Of a stretch of 64,000 nt of DNA, positions 17,406-27,630 are shown in pieces. Source of the stretch: Methylococcaceae bacterium. GTDB taxonomy: Bacteria; Pseudomonadota; Gammaproteobacteria; Methylococcales; Methylomonadaceae. Both the position numbers and the translations under genes were made by a program. The notes below the pieces were generated by a model. The model saw nothing but the letters and a program-made list of their open reading frames with translations, was not told where the DNA came from and did no database searches. Within the stretch, counting starts at the first letter, position 1, and each line of letters starts with the position of its first letter. Location of the stretch: NCBI GenBank assembly GCA_030693065.1, contig JAUYBL010000020.1, forward strand, positions 26,246 to 90,245, given 5' to 3'.

Positions 17406-18551
17406 ATGCGCGATTATTTGTTAGTTTTTTTCATTACTGGACTTTTGCTGAGTGGCTGTACGGAGCCTACTACTGGCGATGCTGGTCGTAAACAGTCAGA
17501 GGCTGTTTTATCAGAAAGTGGTACACCTTCTCAGACGGTACCCGCTGGTTTACAAAAAGCGATTTCAATTCCAATAGAGTCTCGTCCTTACATTACTGTG
17601 GCGGCGGTGAGTCCGCAAACCTTCAGCGCGACCGTGCAAGCACCGTCTCGGGTAGAGTTTCGTGCCAAGGCGTTATCGACGGTAGGCGCTGTCGTTGCCG
17701 GACGTCTCGGCAAAATAAATGTCCAAGTTGGCGACCGTGTGAAAGCAGGTACTGCGTTGGCAACTTTAGAAAGCTCCGAAGCTGCGCAAATGCGCGCGGA
17801 TGTCGCACGATCGAAGGCTGAGTTACAACGTGCGGAAGACCGTGCCAAACGCCAGGCGCTCATGCAAAAAAGCGGCGTGGGTTTGGAAATAGAACGCGCC
17901 GAAGCAGATATTCAGCTGCGGCAAGCGAGTGCGGATTATCAGCGTAGTTTACAAGCGGTTCGCTTGCTGGGCGAAGGCGCGGATCAGTCTATCGTGTTGC
18001 GTGCGCCGATTGACGGCGTGGTATTGCGCGTCAACGCATCGATTGGCGCTACCGTGGAATCGGGTGCAGTCCTTTTTGAACTGGGTGAACCAGGGGCGTT
18101 GTGGATTGTGGCGGATGTGTTCGACAACGATTTACCGCTGATCGAAAAAGGCGCCAAAGCATCGATACAAATTAGTTCATTGCCAGAGCCGGTCACCGGT
18201 CACGTGATCGCCATCAGTGCAGCTATGCAAACAGATCTGCGTCGCGGTGCGATTTATATAGAACTTGATGATAGCCATTTAATTCTAAAGCCGGGTCTAT
18301 TTGCCAGAGCCTCAATAGAGGCGGCGGGTCCGCACCGGATAATATTGCCAACCACTGCAGTGCTGATCAGAGACAAAAAACAAACCGTAGTGTATGTGGA
18401 AACTTCGGACGGGCAATTCGAAGCCCGCAACGTGACTATCGGGCAGGCGCGTGATGGTCAAGTGCCTATTCTTGATGGGCTTGGCGATGGCGAGCGAGTG
18501 GTTATCTCGGGCGCTTTATTGCTCGATTCCGCCGCAGCCATGTTGTTGTAG
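17406..18551 (+). CDS. czcB: Periplasmic adaptor (membrane fusion protein) of a heavy-metal RND pump, CzcB-like
   Basis: A 381-residue lipoprotein (lipobox LLSG-Cys18) that bridges the inner-membrane pump and the outer-membrane channel. It has the two lipoyl half-motifs (RLGKINVQVGDRVKAG and APIDGVVLRV) around a coiled-coil hairpin (about 125-165), then beta-barrel and membrane-proximal domains. No obvious Shine-Dalgarno precedes the ATG. It opens a three-gene operon in order B-A-C; the next gene begins 11 bases after its stop. Heavy-metal specificity is taken from the pump. Confidence 0.88.
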   Translation: MRDYLLVFFITGLLLSGCTEPTTGDAGRKQSEAVLSESGTPSQTVPAGLQKAISIPIESRPYITVAAVSPQTFSATVQAPSRVEFRAKALSTVGAVVAGRLGKINVQVGDRVKAGTALATLESSEAAQMRADVARSKAELQRAEDRAKRQALMQKSGVGLEIERAEADIQLRQASADYQRSLQAVRLLGEGADQSIVLRAPIDGVVLRVNASIGATVESGAVLFELGEPGALWIVADVFDNDLPLIEKGAKASIQISSLPEPVTGHVIAISAAMQTDLRRGAIYIELDDSHLILKPGLFARASIEAAGPHRIILPTTAVLIRDKKQTVVYVETSDGQFEARNVTIGQARDGQVPILDGLGDGERVVISGALLLDSAAAMLL

Positions 18552-18562
18552 GGGCGTTTATT

Positions 18563-21500
18563 ATGTTGCGAACACTGATTGAACGTTGTGTCCACAGACG
18601 CCTTGCTGTAATTACAATAGCGTTGGTTATCGCTATTTTTGGCGCACATGCTTTTTTGGAAACGCCTATTGAGGCTTATCCTGATGTGACCAATACCCAG
18701 GTCACCGTGATCAGCCTGATGCCCGGTTACGCACCAGAGGAAGTCGAACGCCAAGTCACGGTGCCGTTGGAGCGAGTGTTAAACGGTACGCCGGACATGA
18801 TTCAAATGCGCAGCCAAAGCCTGTTCGGCTTGTCATTGATCACGGTTACCTTTGAAGACCATATCGACAGTTTTCATTCCCGGACCGAAATCTCCCAGCG
18901 CATTTCCGGTGCGGAATTGCCGGAAACTGTGACGCCGGTACTGGCTCCCGATTACACCCCGTTGGGTGAAATTTATAAATTCACCTTGACCAGCGACCGG
19001 CATTCTCTTTACGAACTGCGTTCGGAAATGGAGTGGAATGTCTCGAAAACCTTACGGCAAATCCCCGGTGTCGCCGATGTCCTGACCTTCGGCGGCTACT
19101 ACAAAGAAATTCATATTGAAATCGACCCGGCCCGCCTCGAATCTCTGGGTTTGACTCTGGCAGAAGTGGGTAATGCTGTTGAAAAATCAAATCGTAATGT
19201 CGGCGCGGGGTTCCTCAGTTACGGTGATCAGGAAATGGTTGTGCGTGGCATGGGGAACTTACTGTCGCCGGAGGATATAAAAAAGATTGTGTTAAAAAAC
19301 CGCGACGGTACGCCGGTCACTGTTGGCGATGTCGCTCGCTTGGTGCAGGCATTCACCCCACGCCGAGGCACGGTAGGTCTGGATGATCATAATGAAGTGG
19401 TGGAAGGCATCGTGCTGCTGCGACGCGGACAGAACCCGACACGGGTGCTTGATGCTCTGCATAGTAAAGTAGAAGAGTTAAATGCTCGCATCCTGCCACC
19501 CGGGATGAAGATAGCGCCGTTTTTAGATCGGGCTGACTTAGTGAGCAGTACGTTGCATACGGTTTTTGACAATCTACTGCACGGCTTTTTTCTGGTCGTC
19601 GGTGTGGTCTGGTTGTTTTTGCGCAGTATCCGCGGTTCGCTGATTGTGGCAACGGTGATTCCATTGTCGCTATTGGTCGCTTTTTTGGGGCTTTATCAAT
19701 TAGGTATGCCAGCCAATCTGATCTCCATGGGTGCGATTGATTTTGGCATTATTCTGGATGGTGCGGTGGTGTTGATAGAAAACGTCATTCACCAGGCCTC
19801 GCATCGTAAACCGCAATCACGCCGGGAAATGTTGCATCTGATTGCCGATGCGGCTTTCGATGTCGCCAAGCCTGCTTTTTTTGCGATGTTAATCATCATT
19901 GCCGCTTTAATTCCGGTGTTTACATTGGAGCGGGTCGAGGGCCGGATATTTCGTCCACTGGCAATGACTTACAGTTTTGCCTTGTCCGGCGGCTTGGTCT
20001 TTGCCTTGTTTTTGGTGCCTGCGCTGTGCGCGACTTTTATTCAGCCTAAACACGCGTTGATAGAAGAGCCAAAATTTCTAGTGCGTTTAAGGAGCTGGTA
20101 TTCGGGCTTGCTGGAGCAGGCTTTACGTCTACGCACGCTAACATTGGCACTAGCGGGGGGATTGCTGCTGGCGGGCGGACTCTCGGCTACCCAATTAGGC
20201 ACTGAATTTTTACCTGAGCTGGATGAAGGCGATATTCATGTCTTTGTTGAAATGCCGTCCAGTATTTCTCTGGATAAAGGTCAGGAGATTTTATTGGATA
20301 TGCGTCGCCGCCTGCTGCAATACCCGGAAGTTATTGGTGTGTTAAGCCAGCAAGGTCGCTCCGAAGACGGCACCGACAATGAAGGCGTAAATATGAGTGA
20401 AACCTTCGCCCATCTCAAACCTCACGACCAATGGCGACCAGGATGGCACAAAGAAAAGCTGGTGGATGCCATGCGCACCTCCCTAGAAGAAATACCGGGC
20501 GTGCGTTTTAACTTCTCGCAGCCGATTAAAGACAATGTTGAAGAAGCGGTCAGCGGTGTGCGCGGTAAAGTTGTTTTGAAAATCTATGGCCCCGATCTTG
20601 AAAAAATGCGCGACACCTTGGAAGAAGTTAAATCGGTACTGGCTAATGTTGCTGGCGTCATTGACCTGGATCTTTATCGTGAATCGCGAGTGCCGCAGCT
20701 GCAGATCCAACTGGATCGCACCGCTTTGGCTCGCAATGGCCTTGATGTTGACAGTGTACAAGACACCATTGAGATTGGCATGGCCGGACGGGTTGTTTCG
20801 GAATTGTGGCAGTCCGAACGGCCGGTGCCTATTCGCCTGATATTACCGGCAACCGAGCGTGGCGATATTGAAAAACTCGGCAATATCAATGTGGTCAGCC
20901 CAACCGGTGCATATATACCGTTGCGTGACTTAGCTGCTATTGAAGTTGCGCGCGGGCGAACATCAATTGAACGTGAAGCCAACAGCCGTTACATGGCCCT
21001 TAAATTTAATGTTGACGGCCGTGATTTAGGCTCAGTTGTGCATGAAGCCATGGAATTAGTGGCGGACAAAGTCAAGGTGCCCGAGGGCCATTTTCTGGTC
21101 TGGGGCGGTGAATTTGAAAACCAGCAACGTGCTATGGCGCGGCTTGGCGTTGTTGTCCCCATCGCCGTCTTAATTGTACTTGGCTTGCTGTATAGCGCCC
21201 TGCAATCGGCGCGCAGCGCAGCGGCGATATTAATCGCTACACCGTTTGCGATGACCGGAGGCGTGTTCGCGTTATTGTTGACCGGCATCCCGTTATCAGT
21301 CAGCGCGGCGATCGGCTTTATCGCCTTGCTGGGTCAGGTTTGTTTAATGGGCTTGCTCGTGCTCAGTGCCACAGAAGAAATGCGCCGTAACGGGTTCGAG
21401 TTGCTGGTAGCGGTCAGAGAAGGCGCGACGTTGCGGTTGCGGGCGGTATTGATGGCTTCATTACTGGCATTGCTGGGATTATTGCCAATGGCGTTATCCA

Positions 21501-21670
21501 CCAGTATCGGCAGTGAAACGCAACGGCCATTCGCGGTGGTGATTGTCGGCGGCATGCTGACTACCTTTTTGGTGGCGATGTTTATATTACCGGTGATCTA
21601 CACCTTAGTAACCTCTAAACAGATGTTAACGCCGGAAGAGGCAGATGAATTACCGGAAGAGCAAGCATGA
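18563..21670 (+). CDS. czcA: Heavy-metal efflux RND transporter, CzcA family
   Basis: A 1035-residue inner-membrane antiporter with the RND layout: an early membrane helix, two large periplasmic loops (about 35-335 and 540-865) and two clusters of helices. The fourth-helix motif DFGIILDGAVVLIEN carries the acidic residues that define heavy-metal (HME) rather than drug RND pumps and points to divalent cations such as Co, Zn, Cd or Ni. AGGGG lies upstream of the ATG. The outer-membrane gene overlaps its stop by 4 bases. The exact metal cannot be read from sequence. Confidence 0.92.
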   Translation: MLRTLIERCVHRRLAVITIALVIAIFGAHAFLETPIEAYPDVTNTQVTVISLMPGYAPEEVERQVTVPLERVLNGTPDMIQMRSQSLFGLSLITVTFEDHIDSFHSRTEISQRISGAELPETVTPVLAPDYTPLGEIYKFTLTSDRHSLYELRSEMEWNVSKTLRQIPGVADVLTFGGYYKEIHIEIDPARLESLGLTLAEVGNAVEKSNRNVGAGFLSYGDQEMVVRGMGNLLSPEDIKKIVLKNRDGTPVTVGDVARLVQAFTPRRGTVGLDDHNEVVEGIVLLRRGQNPTRVLDALHSKVEELNARILPPGMKIAPFLDRADLVSSTLHTVFDNLLHGFFLVVGVVWLFLRSIRGSLIVATVIPLSLLVAFLGLYQLGMPANLISMGAIDFGIILDGAVVLIENVIHQASHRKPQSRREMLHLIADAAFDVAKPAFFAMLIIIAALIPVFTLERVEGRIFRPLAMTYSFALSGGLVFALFLVPALCATFIQPKHALIEEPKFLVRLRSWYSGLLEQALRLRTLTLALAGGLLLAGGLSATQLGTEFLPELDEGDIHVFVEMPSSISLDKGQEILLDMRRRLLQYPEVIGVLSQQGRSEDGTDNEGVNMSETFAHLKPHDQWRPGWHKEKLVDAMRTSLEEIPGVRFNFSQPIKDNVEEAVSGVRGKVVLKIYGPDLEKMRDTLEEVKSVLANVAGVIDLDLYRESRVPQLQIQLDRTALARNGLDVDSVQDTIEIGMAGRVVSELWQSERPVPIRLILPATERGDIEKLGNINVVSPTGAYIPLRDLAAIEVARGRTSIEREANSRYMALKFNVDGRDLGSVVHEAMELVADKVKVPEGHFLVWGGEFENQQRAMARLGVVVPIAVLIVLGLLYSALQSARSAAAILIATPFAMTGGVFALLLTGIPLSVSAAIGFIALLGQVCLMGLLVLSATEEMRRNGFELLVAVREGATLRLRAVLMASLLALLGLLPMALSTSIGSETQRPFAVVIVGGMLTTFLVAMFILPVIYTLVTSKQMLTPEEADELPEEQA

Positions 21671-22983
21671 TCAAGCATTATTTGAAAATTGAAATAACCC
21701 GCAAGCACGTAAAAACAGCAGTAATTGTCTTGCTGTTGTTAAATGCAGCCCCCGTATTCTCGGAAGAGCAGGCAAAAAATCTAAGCCTGCCCAATGAGGT
21801 AACTATTCAAGAGCTATTGCAAATTGTTCGGGAAAAAAGCCCAAGGTATGCACTGACGCGCAATCAAATTGAACAAGCGCAAGCGGAAGTCGTGGCGGCA
21901 GACGTGCTGCCCAATCCCAAAGTCAGTTATGGCCGTTATGATCAGGCGGGTGGGCGCAGAAATACCCAGTTCGATGGACCTTCGCAACAAAATATTACCG
22001 TGGAAGTGCCGCTATTGCTGGCCGGTCAACGCGGAGCGCGTAAGGAAGCTGCCGAACGCCGGGTAGAGGTGGCTGAAGCCGATGTTAAAACTCAATACAA
22101 CCAATTGATCCGCAACACCTGGCAATTGTTCGCGCAACTGTTGGCGGGACAGCAGCGTGTGGCTGTCTTGGAAGATGCCAATCGGGAACTGGAGCGATTG
22201 CAGAGCATTATTACCGGTAAAGAAAACGCCGGAACCGCCAGCCGCTATGATGTCATGCGTATCAATCAGGAAGTGCAAAGTCTAAAGGCTCGGTTGGAAA
22301 ATGTGCATACCGATAATGCTAGTACTGTTGGTGAGATGAGTGTGTTATTGGGATTTCCAAACTGGAAGCCGCAAGTCAAAGGCGTATTGGCGCCCATTGG
22401 TGTAGCAGCTGATGTCAAAGCCCTATGGCTGCAGGCCGAGCAAAACAATCCTGAGCTTGAAAGCGCGCGCCGAGAAACTATTGCTGCCGATTCAGGACTC
22501 GAACGCGCAAGACGTGAACGCTGGCCAGTACCCTCGCTGCTGGCCGGCACTGCATTTACCGATCAACCTTATGGCAATACTACGTTCGTTGGAGTGTCCG
22601 TAGATTTGCCTATTTTTGATCGCGGTCAAGGCGGCATGGCACGGGCGTCGGCGGAAAAACATGCGTCTGAGTTGAAACAGGAATTACTTTTGGCTTCAAC
22701 GAAACAGGAACTGCAGCGCGCTGTCGATGTATTGATCAGTCGTCGTAAAACGCTTGCCAAGTTTGAGCATAGCGTTCTGGAACCCTTGCCAACGTTAAAA
22801 CAAATGGCCGAAGATGCTTATCGTCTAGGGCAAACAGGGCTTTTGGAACTGTTGGATTCATCTCGATCCAGCACGGAAATTAAATTAAATCACCTAGAGC
22901 TGCTGATAGGTGAGATCGAGGCGGAACTTGACACCCTGATGGCGTCTGGGCTTTTAGCCAATTCTCTTGAAGAATTGAAATAA
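21667..22983 (+). CDS. czcC: Outer-membrane channel protein of the RND system, CzcC-like (TolC family)
   Basis: A 438-residue outer-membrane factor with an N-terminal hydrophobic export signal (TAVIVLLLLNAAPVFS) and two repeats of long helical sections characteristic of TolC-fold channels. It completes a tripartite efflux pump with the two preceding genes, its ATG overlapping the pump stop (ATGA). An IS30-family element begins 7 bases after its stop codon, so the native terminator and any downstream operon gene may have been displaced. Confidence 0.88.
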   Translation: MIKHYLKIEITRKHVKTAVIVLLLLNAAPVFSEEQAKNLSLPNEVTIQELLQIVREKSPRYALTRNQIEQAQAEVVAADVLPNPKVSYGRYDQAGGRRNTQFDGPSQQNITVEVPLLLAGQRGARKEAAERRVEVAEADVKTQYNQLIRNTWQLFAQLLAGQQRVAVLEDANRELERLQSIITGKENAGTASRYDVMRINQEVQSLKARLENVHTDNASTVGEMSVLLGFPNWKPQVKGVLAPIGVAADVKALWLQAEQNNPELESARRETIAADSGLERARRERWPVPSLLAGTAFTDQPYGNTTFVGVSVDLPIFDRGQGGMARASAEKHASELKQELLLASTKQELQRAVDVLISRRKTLAKFEHSVLEPLPTLKQMAEDAYRLGQTGLLELLDSSRSSTEIKLNHLELLIGEIEAELDTLMASGLLANSLEELK

Positions 22984-22989
22984 AAGCGT

Positions 22990-24105
22990 GAATTCAAGTA
23001 ATAAGTGCATAACCCACCAATTTTTCAGCGTCCATGCCGGATAGTTCGCGAAACACCTCGTAAGGCGTCTTGAAGCCCAGACACTTCCTTGGTCTGTTGT
23101 TGAGTTTATGCACAGCTTCTAACACCTGTTGGGTAGTCACGTCCAACAGGCCCATTGCTTTGGGGAAGTACTGGCGTAACAGCCCATTGGCGTTCTCATT
23201 TTGCCCCCGTTCCCACGAATGGTAAGGCTTGGCAAAATAAGTCGCGCATTTTATGGCTTGAGCCACCTGCTCGTGTTTGGCAAATTCCTTGCCGTTGTCG
23301 AAGGTGAGTGTGTGTACCCACTCTTTAAAGCCCTCCAGCAACGTGATGATGCTGTCTGTCACGGCTTCTGCGGTCTTGTTCGCCACGGGGAAAACCAGGC
23401 GCAGTTTGGATTTGCGTTCGTCCAGTGTCACCAATGCCCCTTTGTGGCCCTTTCCAATCATGGTGTCGGCCTCCCAATCACCTAGTCGGATGCGCTGGTT
23501 TGCCGCCTCTGGGCGTTCCTCAATGTCCACCCGGTTAGGAATGCCTTTGACACTGCCTGTGCGGCTGCCGTAACGCTTGCGGTATGTCTTCGCGTGGCGG
23601 CGTAAGTTTAGGTACAGCTTGCCACCGGCACACTTGTCCTTGAGCACATGCTGGTAGATGGTTTCATGGCAAACAGAGGCTTTGCCTTCCTGTGTCAGTC
23701 TGCCGCTGATCTGTTCTGGACTCCATTGCTGTTCCAGTAGCGCATTAATATCGCTCACCAGCATCGAGGTCAACTTGACCGTTTTGGGCTTGTCCGAGTG
23801 GCGTTGCTGGGCTTTGCTATGCGCTTGCTGGTGTCGATAGCCACGTTGACCACGATTACGCTTGAGTTCACGGCTAACGGTCGATTGGCTGCGACCCAAT
23901 GCGGAGGCTATGACCATGGTTGAATCCTTCAGTTTGTGTCGTGTTTCGATATAATGCCTTTCCTCAGGGGTAAGGTGTGTGTAAGCCATGAAGCTCTCCC
24001 GTCAGTGATGTTTCGGGAGACTTTTTACCACATCTTGCTCCTGAACTCATGGAGTAAGCACTATCCCGATTCGTTAAACGGGTTATGCACTTATGATACG
24101 AATTC
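22990..24105 (-). mobile_element. IS30-family insertion sequence, complete (1116 bp)
   Basis: Twenty-six-base terminal inverted repeats are visible: GAATTC, five variable bases, then ATAAGTGCATAACCC at 22990-23015, matched in reverse at 24080-24105. They enclose one transposase gene whose stop lies inside the left repeat. The length fits IS30 (1.0-1.25 kb). The immediate flanks (GT versus GC) show no clear target duplication, so the 2-3 bp direct repeat cannot be confirmed by eye. It sits between the efflux operon and a hybrid kinase. A near-match to its left end recurs at 63852-63871. Confidence 0.85.
22994..23989 (-). CDS. IS30-family transposase
   Basis: A 331-residue DDE transposase. The N-terminal helix-turn-helix (YTHLTPEERHYIETRH, then ALGRSQSTVSREL) recognises the ends. 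The catalytic core has GDWEADTMIG (first Asp), LTFDNGKEF (second Asp) and SWERGQNENANGLLRQYFPK (Glu), all intact. The reading frame is uninterrupted and the terminal repeats are present, so the element looks potentially active. Confidence 0.95.
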   Translation of the reverse strand: MAYTHLTPEERHYIETRHKLKDSTMVIASALGRSQSTVSRELKRNRGQRGYRHQQAHSKAQQRHSDKPKTVKLTSMLVSDINALLEQQWSPEQISGRLTQEGKASVCHETIYQHVLKDKCAGGKLYLNLRRHAKTYRKRYGSRTGSVKGIPNRVDIEERPEAANQRIRLGDWEADTMIGKGHKGALVTLDERKSKLRLVFPVANKTAEAVTDSIITLLEGFKEWVHTLTFDNGKEFAKHEQVAQAIKCATYFAKPYHSWERGQNENANGLLRQYFPKAMGLLDVTTQQVLEAVHKLNNRPRKCLGFKTPYEVFRELSGMDAEKLVGYALIT

Positions 24106-24197
24106 GCCTTTTTAAACAATCCAGCAAAGATGATTAATGCTTGCTAGGTAACCAATTAAATTCATTAATAATTTTATTTGCCGGATAAATCTATAGC

Positions 24198-25874
24198 ATG
24201 AGTGATCAATTAAATCGATCAGCAGCCGAAGAACGACTTCGAAGTAAACCGGCCGAGGAAAAGTCAGGGTTGTCGATTGAAGAAATACAACAGGAACTGC
24301 AAGTTCATCAGATTGAGCTAGAAATGCAGAACGAAGAGTTGCGCCGAACACAACATGAGCTGGAAGCGTCCCGTGACCGTTATGTCCGGCTCTTTGATTT
24401 CGCGCCGGTCAGTTACCTTACCCTCTCCGAGCATGGCCTGATTGTCGAGGCCAATTTGACTACTAGCAAACTTTTGGGTGTTGATCGCCAGCATTTGATC
24501 AATAGCCGTTTAGTACAATATGTTGCCACAGAAGATCGAGACCGTTGGCATCGATTTTTTTTACAGGCTAAAAAGTCCAGTAGCGAGCAATATTGTGAAC
24601 TAACACTCCTTCGTAAGGATAACAGCCTGGTTCAAATTCATCTGGTTTTTCAGCAAATGAATGGTGCCGAAGGCCCCGAATACCAAATCATGCTGGTCGA
24701 TCTGACCGAACGAATTCTTGCCAAAAAAGCTGCCGACGTTGCCATCCAAGCCAAAGCCGATTTTCTTGCCAACATGAGTCACGAGATCCGAACACCGTTG
24801 AACGGTATTCTGGGGATGACTTACCTGCTGCGCCACAGCAACTTTACGCCAAAGCAAATCGAGCAGCTCGATAAGATCTCCAGCTCGGGAAATCATCTGC
24901 TCGGGCTTATAAACGACATACTTGATCTATCCAAAATTGACGCTGGTAAACTCGTGCTTGAAGAGCAGGATTTCACCCTCACCAAGCTCTTGTCGAATAT
25001 TACAGCTATGTTCGACAACGCAGTCACAGCCAAAGGGCTAAGTTTACTGATCAAGATCTCCGACCTGCCCAAAGTGCTGCACGGTGACTTCAACCGACTC
25101 TCACAAGCTTTGGTTAATTATCTTAGTAATGCCGTCAAATTTACCGAGCACGGCAGTATTACCCTGCAAGGCCGAGTTATTGAGGAAACAAAAGAGGGGT
25201 ACTTGCTACGCTTTGAGGTTATCGATACCGGTATTGGTATTTTGCCGGAAGACCAGGCCCGGCTTTTTAATGCCTTCGAACAAGCGGACAATACGACTAC
25301 ACGTAAATACGGCGGCACCGGCCTTGGGTTAACTATCAACCGACGACTCGCTCGACTAATGGGCGGAGATGTTGGCGTAAAAAGCACACCCGGTAAGGGC
25401 TCTACTTTCTGGTTAGACGTACAACTAGGCAAAGGCGATCCGCTGGCTATTGAACCTGATATTGCTCTGACAGAAAAAGCCCGCACCGCCCTTCATCGTG
25501 AGTATCAAGGCAAACGTATATTGCTGGTAGAAGACGAACCGCTAAACCAAGAAGTCGCAGCCATGCTCCTAAAAGATGTTGGCTTGTCAGTGGATCTCGC
25601 CGAAAATGGCGAGCAGGCCGTGCGAATGGCCGGGGAAAATAACTACGACGTTATCCTGATGGATATACAAATGCCCAAACAAGACGGTATGAGCGCAACC
25701 GCTGCGATCCGCAAAATTGTTGGTCGTGAAACTGTCCCGATTATTGCCATGACAGCCAATGCCTTTGATGAGGATAAGCTGAAATGCCTTAGCGCAGGTA
25801 TGAATGATTTCCTGAGCAAGCCGGTGAATCCAGAGGTACTGTTTGAGACATTACTCAAATGGTTAGCCCGATAG
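24198..25874 (+). CDS. Cytoplasmic hybrid histidine kinase (PAS - kinase - receiver)
   Basis: A 558-residue protein with no membrane helix. A short coiled coil (about 25-60) precedes a PAS domain (about 60-180). The kinase core follows (phospho-acceptor His195 in MSHEIRTPLNG; ATP site NAVKFTEHG and GGTGLGLTI), then a C-terminal receiver (about 435-555, Asp489 in LMDIQMPK). No output domain is present, so it must pass phosphate to a phosphotransfer protein or regulator elsewhere. It lies 58 bases upstream of an OFA transporter gene and could sense that substrate. The IS30 element has been inserted upstream. Confidence 0.92.
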   Translation: MSDQLNRSAAEERLRSKPAEEKSGLSIEEIQQELQVHQIELEMQNEELRRTQHELEASRDRYVRLFDFAPVSYLTLSEHGLIVEANLTTSKLLGVDRQHLINSRLVQYVATEDRDRWHRFFLQAKKSSSEQYCELTLLRKDNSLVQIHLVFQQMNGAEGPEYQIMLVDLTERILAKKAADVAIQAKADFLANMSHEIRTPLNGILGMTYLLRHSNFTPKQIEQLDKISSSGNHLLGLINDILDLSKIDAGKLVLEEQDFTLTKLLSNITAMFDNAVTAKGLSLLIKISDLPKVLHGDFNRLSQALVNYLSNAVKFTEHGSITLQGRVIEETKEGYLLRFEVIDTGIGILPEDQARLFNAFEQADNTTTRKYGGTGLGLTINRRLARLMGGDVGVKSTPGKGSTFWLDVQLGKGDPLAIEPDIALTEKARTALHREYQGKRILLVEDEPLNQEVAAMLLKDVGLSVDLAENGEQAVRMAGENNYDVILMDIQMPKQDGMSATAAIRKIVGRETVPIIAMTANAFDEDKLKCLSAGMNDFLSKPVNPEVLFETLLKWLAR

Positions 25875-25932
25875 AACGTCCTGAACAGCTTAAAATTAAC
25901 CACTAAATCTACACAATTCCTTCAACCACTTC

Positions 25933-27576
25933 ATGAATCAAACTACATCCCCAAGTTTCTTATCCAAAGAACGCACTATTGCTGGCCCAGGTTTTAATCG
26001 CTGGCTGTTGCCACCCGCGGCGCTGGCAATTCATTTATGTATCGGTATGGCTTATGGCTTCTCGGTATTTTGGCTGCCACTGTCAAAAGCGATCGGTATT
26101 AAAGAAAGTGTTAAATGCGGCCCGGAAACCGGTTTTTTCCAAGAGCTGTTTGCGACCAACTGCGATTGGAGCATTGCCACATTAGGCTGGATGTACACCT
26201 TGTTTTTTGTGTTGTTGGGATCGTCAGCGGCCATTTGGGGCGGCTGGCTGGAACGAGTTGGCCCGCGCAAAGCCGGTGTGGTCAGCACCTTATGCTGGTG
26301 TGGCGGCATGCTGCTTTCTGCGCTGGGCATTTATCTGCATCAGTTTTGGATCATGCTGCTGGGTTCCGGCGTTATTGGCGGCGTGGGTTTGGGGCTGGGT
26401 TATATCTCACCGGTATCGACGTTGATCAAATGGTTTCCTGACCGGCGCGGCATGGCTACCGGCATGGCTATTATGGGCTTTGGCGGCGGTGCGATGATTG
26501 GATCACCATTGGCTACTGCGTTGATGAAGCACTTTGCCACGGAAACCGATGTCGGCGTCATGCAAACCTTTATCGCCATGGCGTTGATCTACTTCGTATT
26601 CATGATCTCAGGGGCATTAAGTTACCGGGTACCGGCCCACAATTGGCAACCGGATGACTGGGCGCCTGCGGCTCCGGAACAAAGTAAAGCGCTGGTGACG
26701 CACGGTCATGTCCATGTAAAAAATGTCTTTAAGATCAAGCAATTCTGGCTGGTATGGACGGTGTTATGCATGAATGTCAGCGCCGGTATCGGCGTGATAG
26801 GCATGTCGTCACCAATGTTGCAGGAAGTGTTCGGTGGCCAATTGATTGGTGTCGATAAACCCTTTGCCCAACTGGATAAAACCGAACTGGCGGCAATTGC
26901 CGGCGTTGCTGCCGGTTTTACCGCGTTATTGAGTCTGTTTAATATCGGTGGCCGGTTTGTCTGGGGCAGCTCGTCGGATTTGCTGGGGCGAAAATTAACC
27001 TTTTTTGTGTTCTTCGTATTGGGCGGTTTGCTGTATATCAGTATTCCCAGCTTGGCGATGTCGGGCAACAAAGCCTTATTTGTCGCCGCGTTCTGCATTA
27101 TCTTGAGCATGTACGGCGGCGGTTTTGCCACCGTGCCAGCCTATCTTGCCGACTTATTCGGTACGCAAATGGTCGGGGCAATACATGGTCGTTTACTGAC
27201 GGCCTGGGCGACGGCCGGTATTTTGGGGCCGGTGGTGGTCAACTACATGCGCGAATACCAACTGAGCTTAGGCTTGCCTCGCGAACAGGTTTACAACCAG
27301 ACCATGCTGATTTTGGCCGGTTTGTTGACGATTGGCTTTATCTGCAATTTACTGATCCGGCCGGTTGCGGATAAATGGTTTATGACCGATGTCGAACTGG
27401 CCGCCGAAAAAAGCCTGGAGTATAAAAAAATACATGCTCCCGATGACGACGAAGAAATCATTTCCATCAGCCGCAGCCACCCGCTACTGGTTTGGCTGGC
27501 TTGGTTGGCGGTAGGAATTCCGATGGGCTGGGGCATCGTTAATACATTGATTAATGCCAGTAAGTTTTTTTCTTAA
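25933..27576 (+). CDS. OFA-family MFS transporter (oxalate/formate antiporter-like)
   Basis: A 547-residue major facilitator protein with about twelve membrane helices. Features include GMAYGFSVFWLPL in helix 1, the loop motif DRRGMATGMAIMGFGGGAM typical of the oxalate/formate antiporter group, and GRFVWGSSSDLLGRK. The first periplasmic loop is long and has two cysteines (KCGPETGFF and ATNCDW), which may form a disulphide. The C-terminus is extended past the usual ~420 residues by a cytoplasmic acidic stretch (DDDEE) and one more helix. Substrate probably a small carboxylate; not provable here. Confidence 0.87.
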   Translation: MNQTTSPSFLSKERTIAGPGFNRWLLPPAALAIHLCIGMAYGFSVFWLPLSKAIGIKESVKCGPETGFFQELFATNCDWSIATLGWMYTLFFVLLGSSAAIWGGWLERVGPRKAGVVSTLCWCGGMLLSALGIYLHQFWIMLLGSGVIGGVGLGLGYISPVSTLIKWFPDRRGMATGMAIMGFGGGAMIGSPLATALMKHFATETDVGVMQTFIAMALIYFVFMISGALSYRVPAHNWQPDDWAPAAPEQSKALVTHGHVHVKNVFKIKQFWLVWTVLCMNVSAGIGVIGMSSPMLQEVFGGQLIGVDKPFAQLDKTELAAIAGVAAGFTALLSLFNIGGRFVWGSSSDLLGRKLTFFVFFVLGGLLYISIPSLAMSGNKALFVAAFCIILSMYGGGFATVPAYLADLFGTQMVGAIHGRLLTAWATAGILGPVVVNYMREYQLSLGLPREQVYNQTMLILAGLLTIGFICNLLIRPVADKWFMTDVELAAEKSLEYKKIHAPDDDEEIISISRSHPLLVWLAWLAVGIPMGWGIVNTLINASKFFS

Positions 27577-27584
27577 CGTATTGT

Positions 27585-27615
27585 GTCGGGTTACGCTCTA
27601 TCGAGCTAACCCGAC
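27585..27615. terminator. Convergent terminator hairpin
   Basis: GTCGGGTTA (27585-27593) pairs with TAACCCGAC (27607-27615) between two convergent genes. T-rich sequence is modest on both sides, so efficiency is uncertain. Confidence 0.45.
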
Positions 27616-27630
27616 TTACATTAATAAATT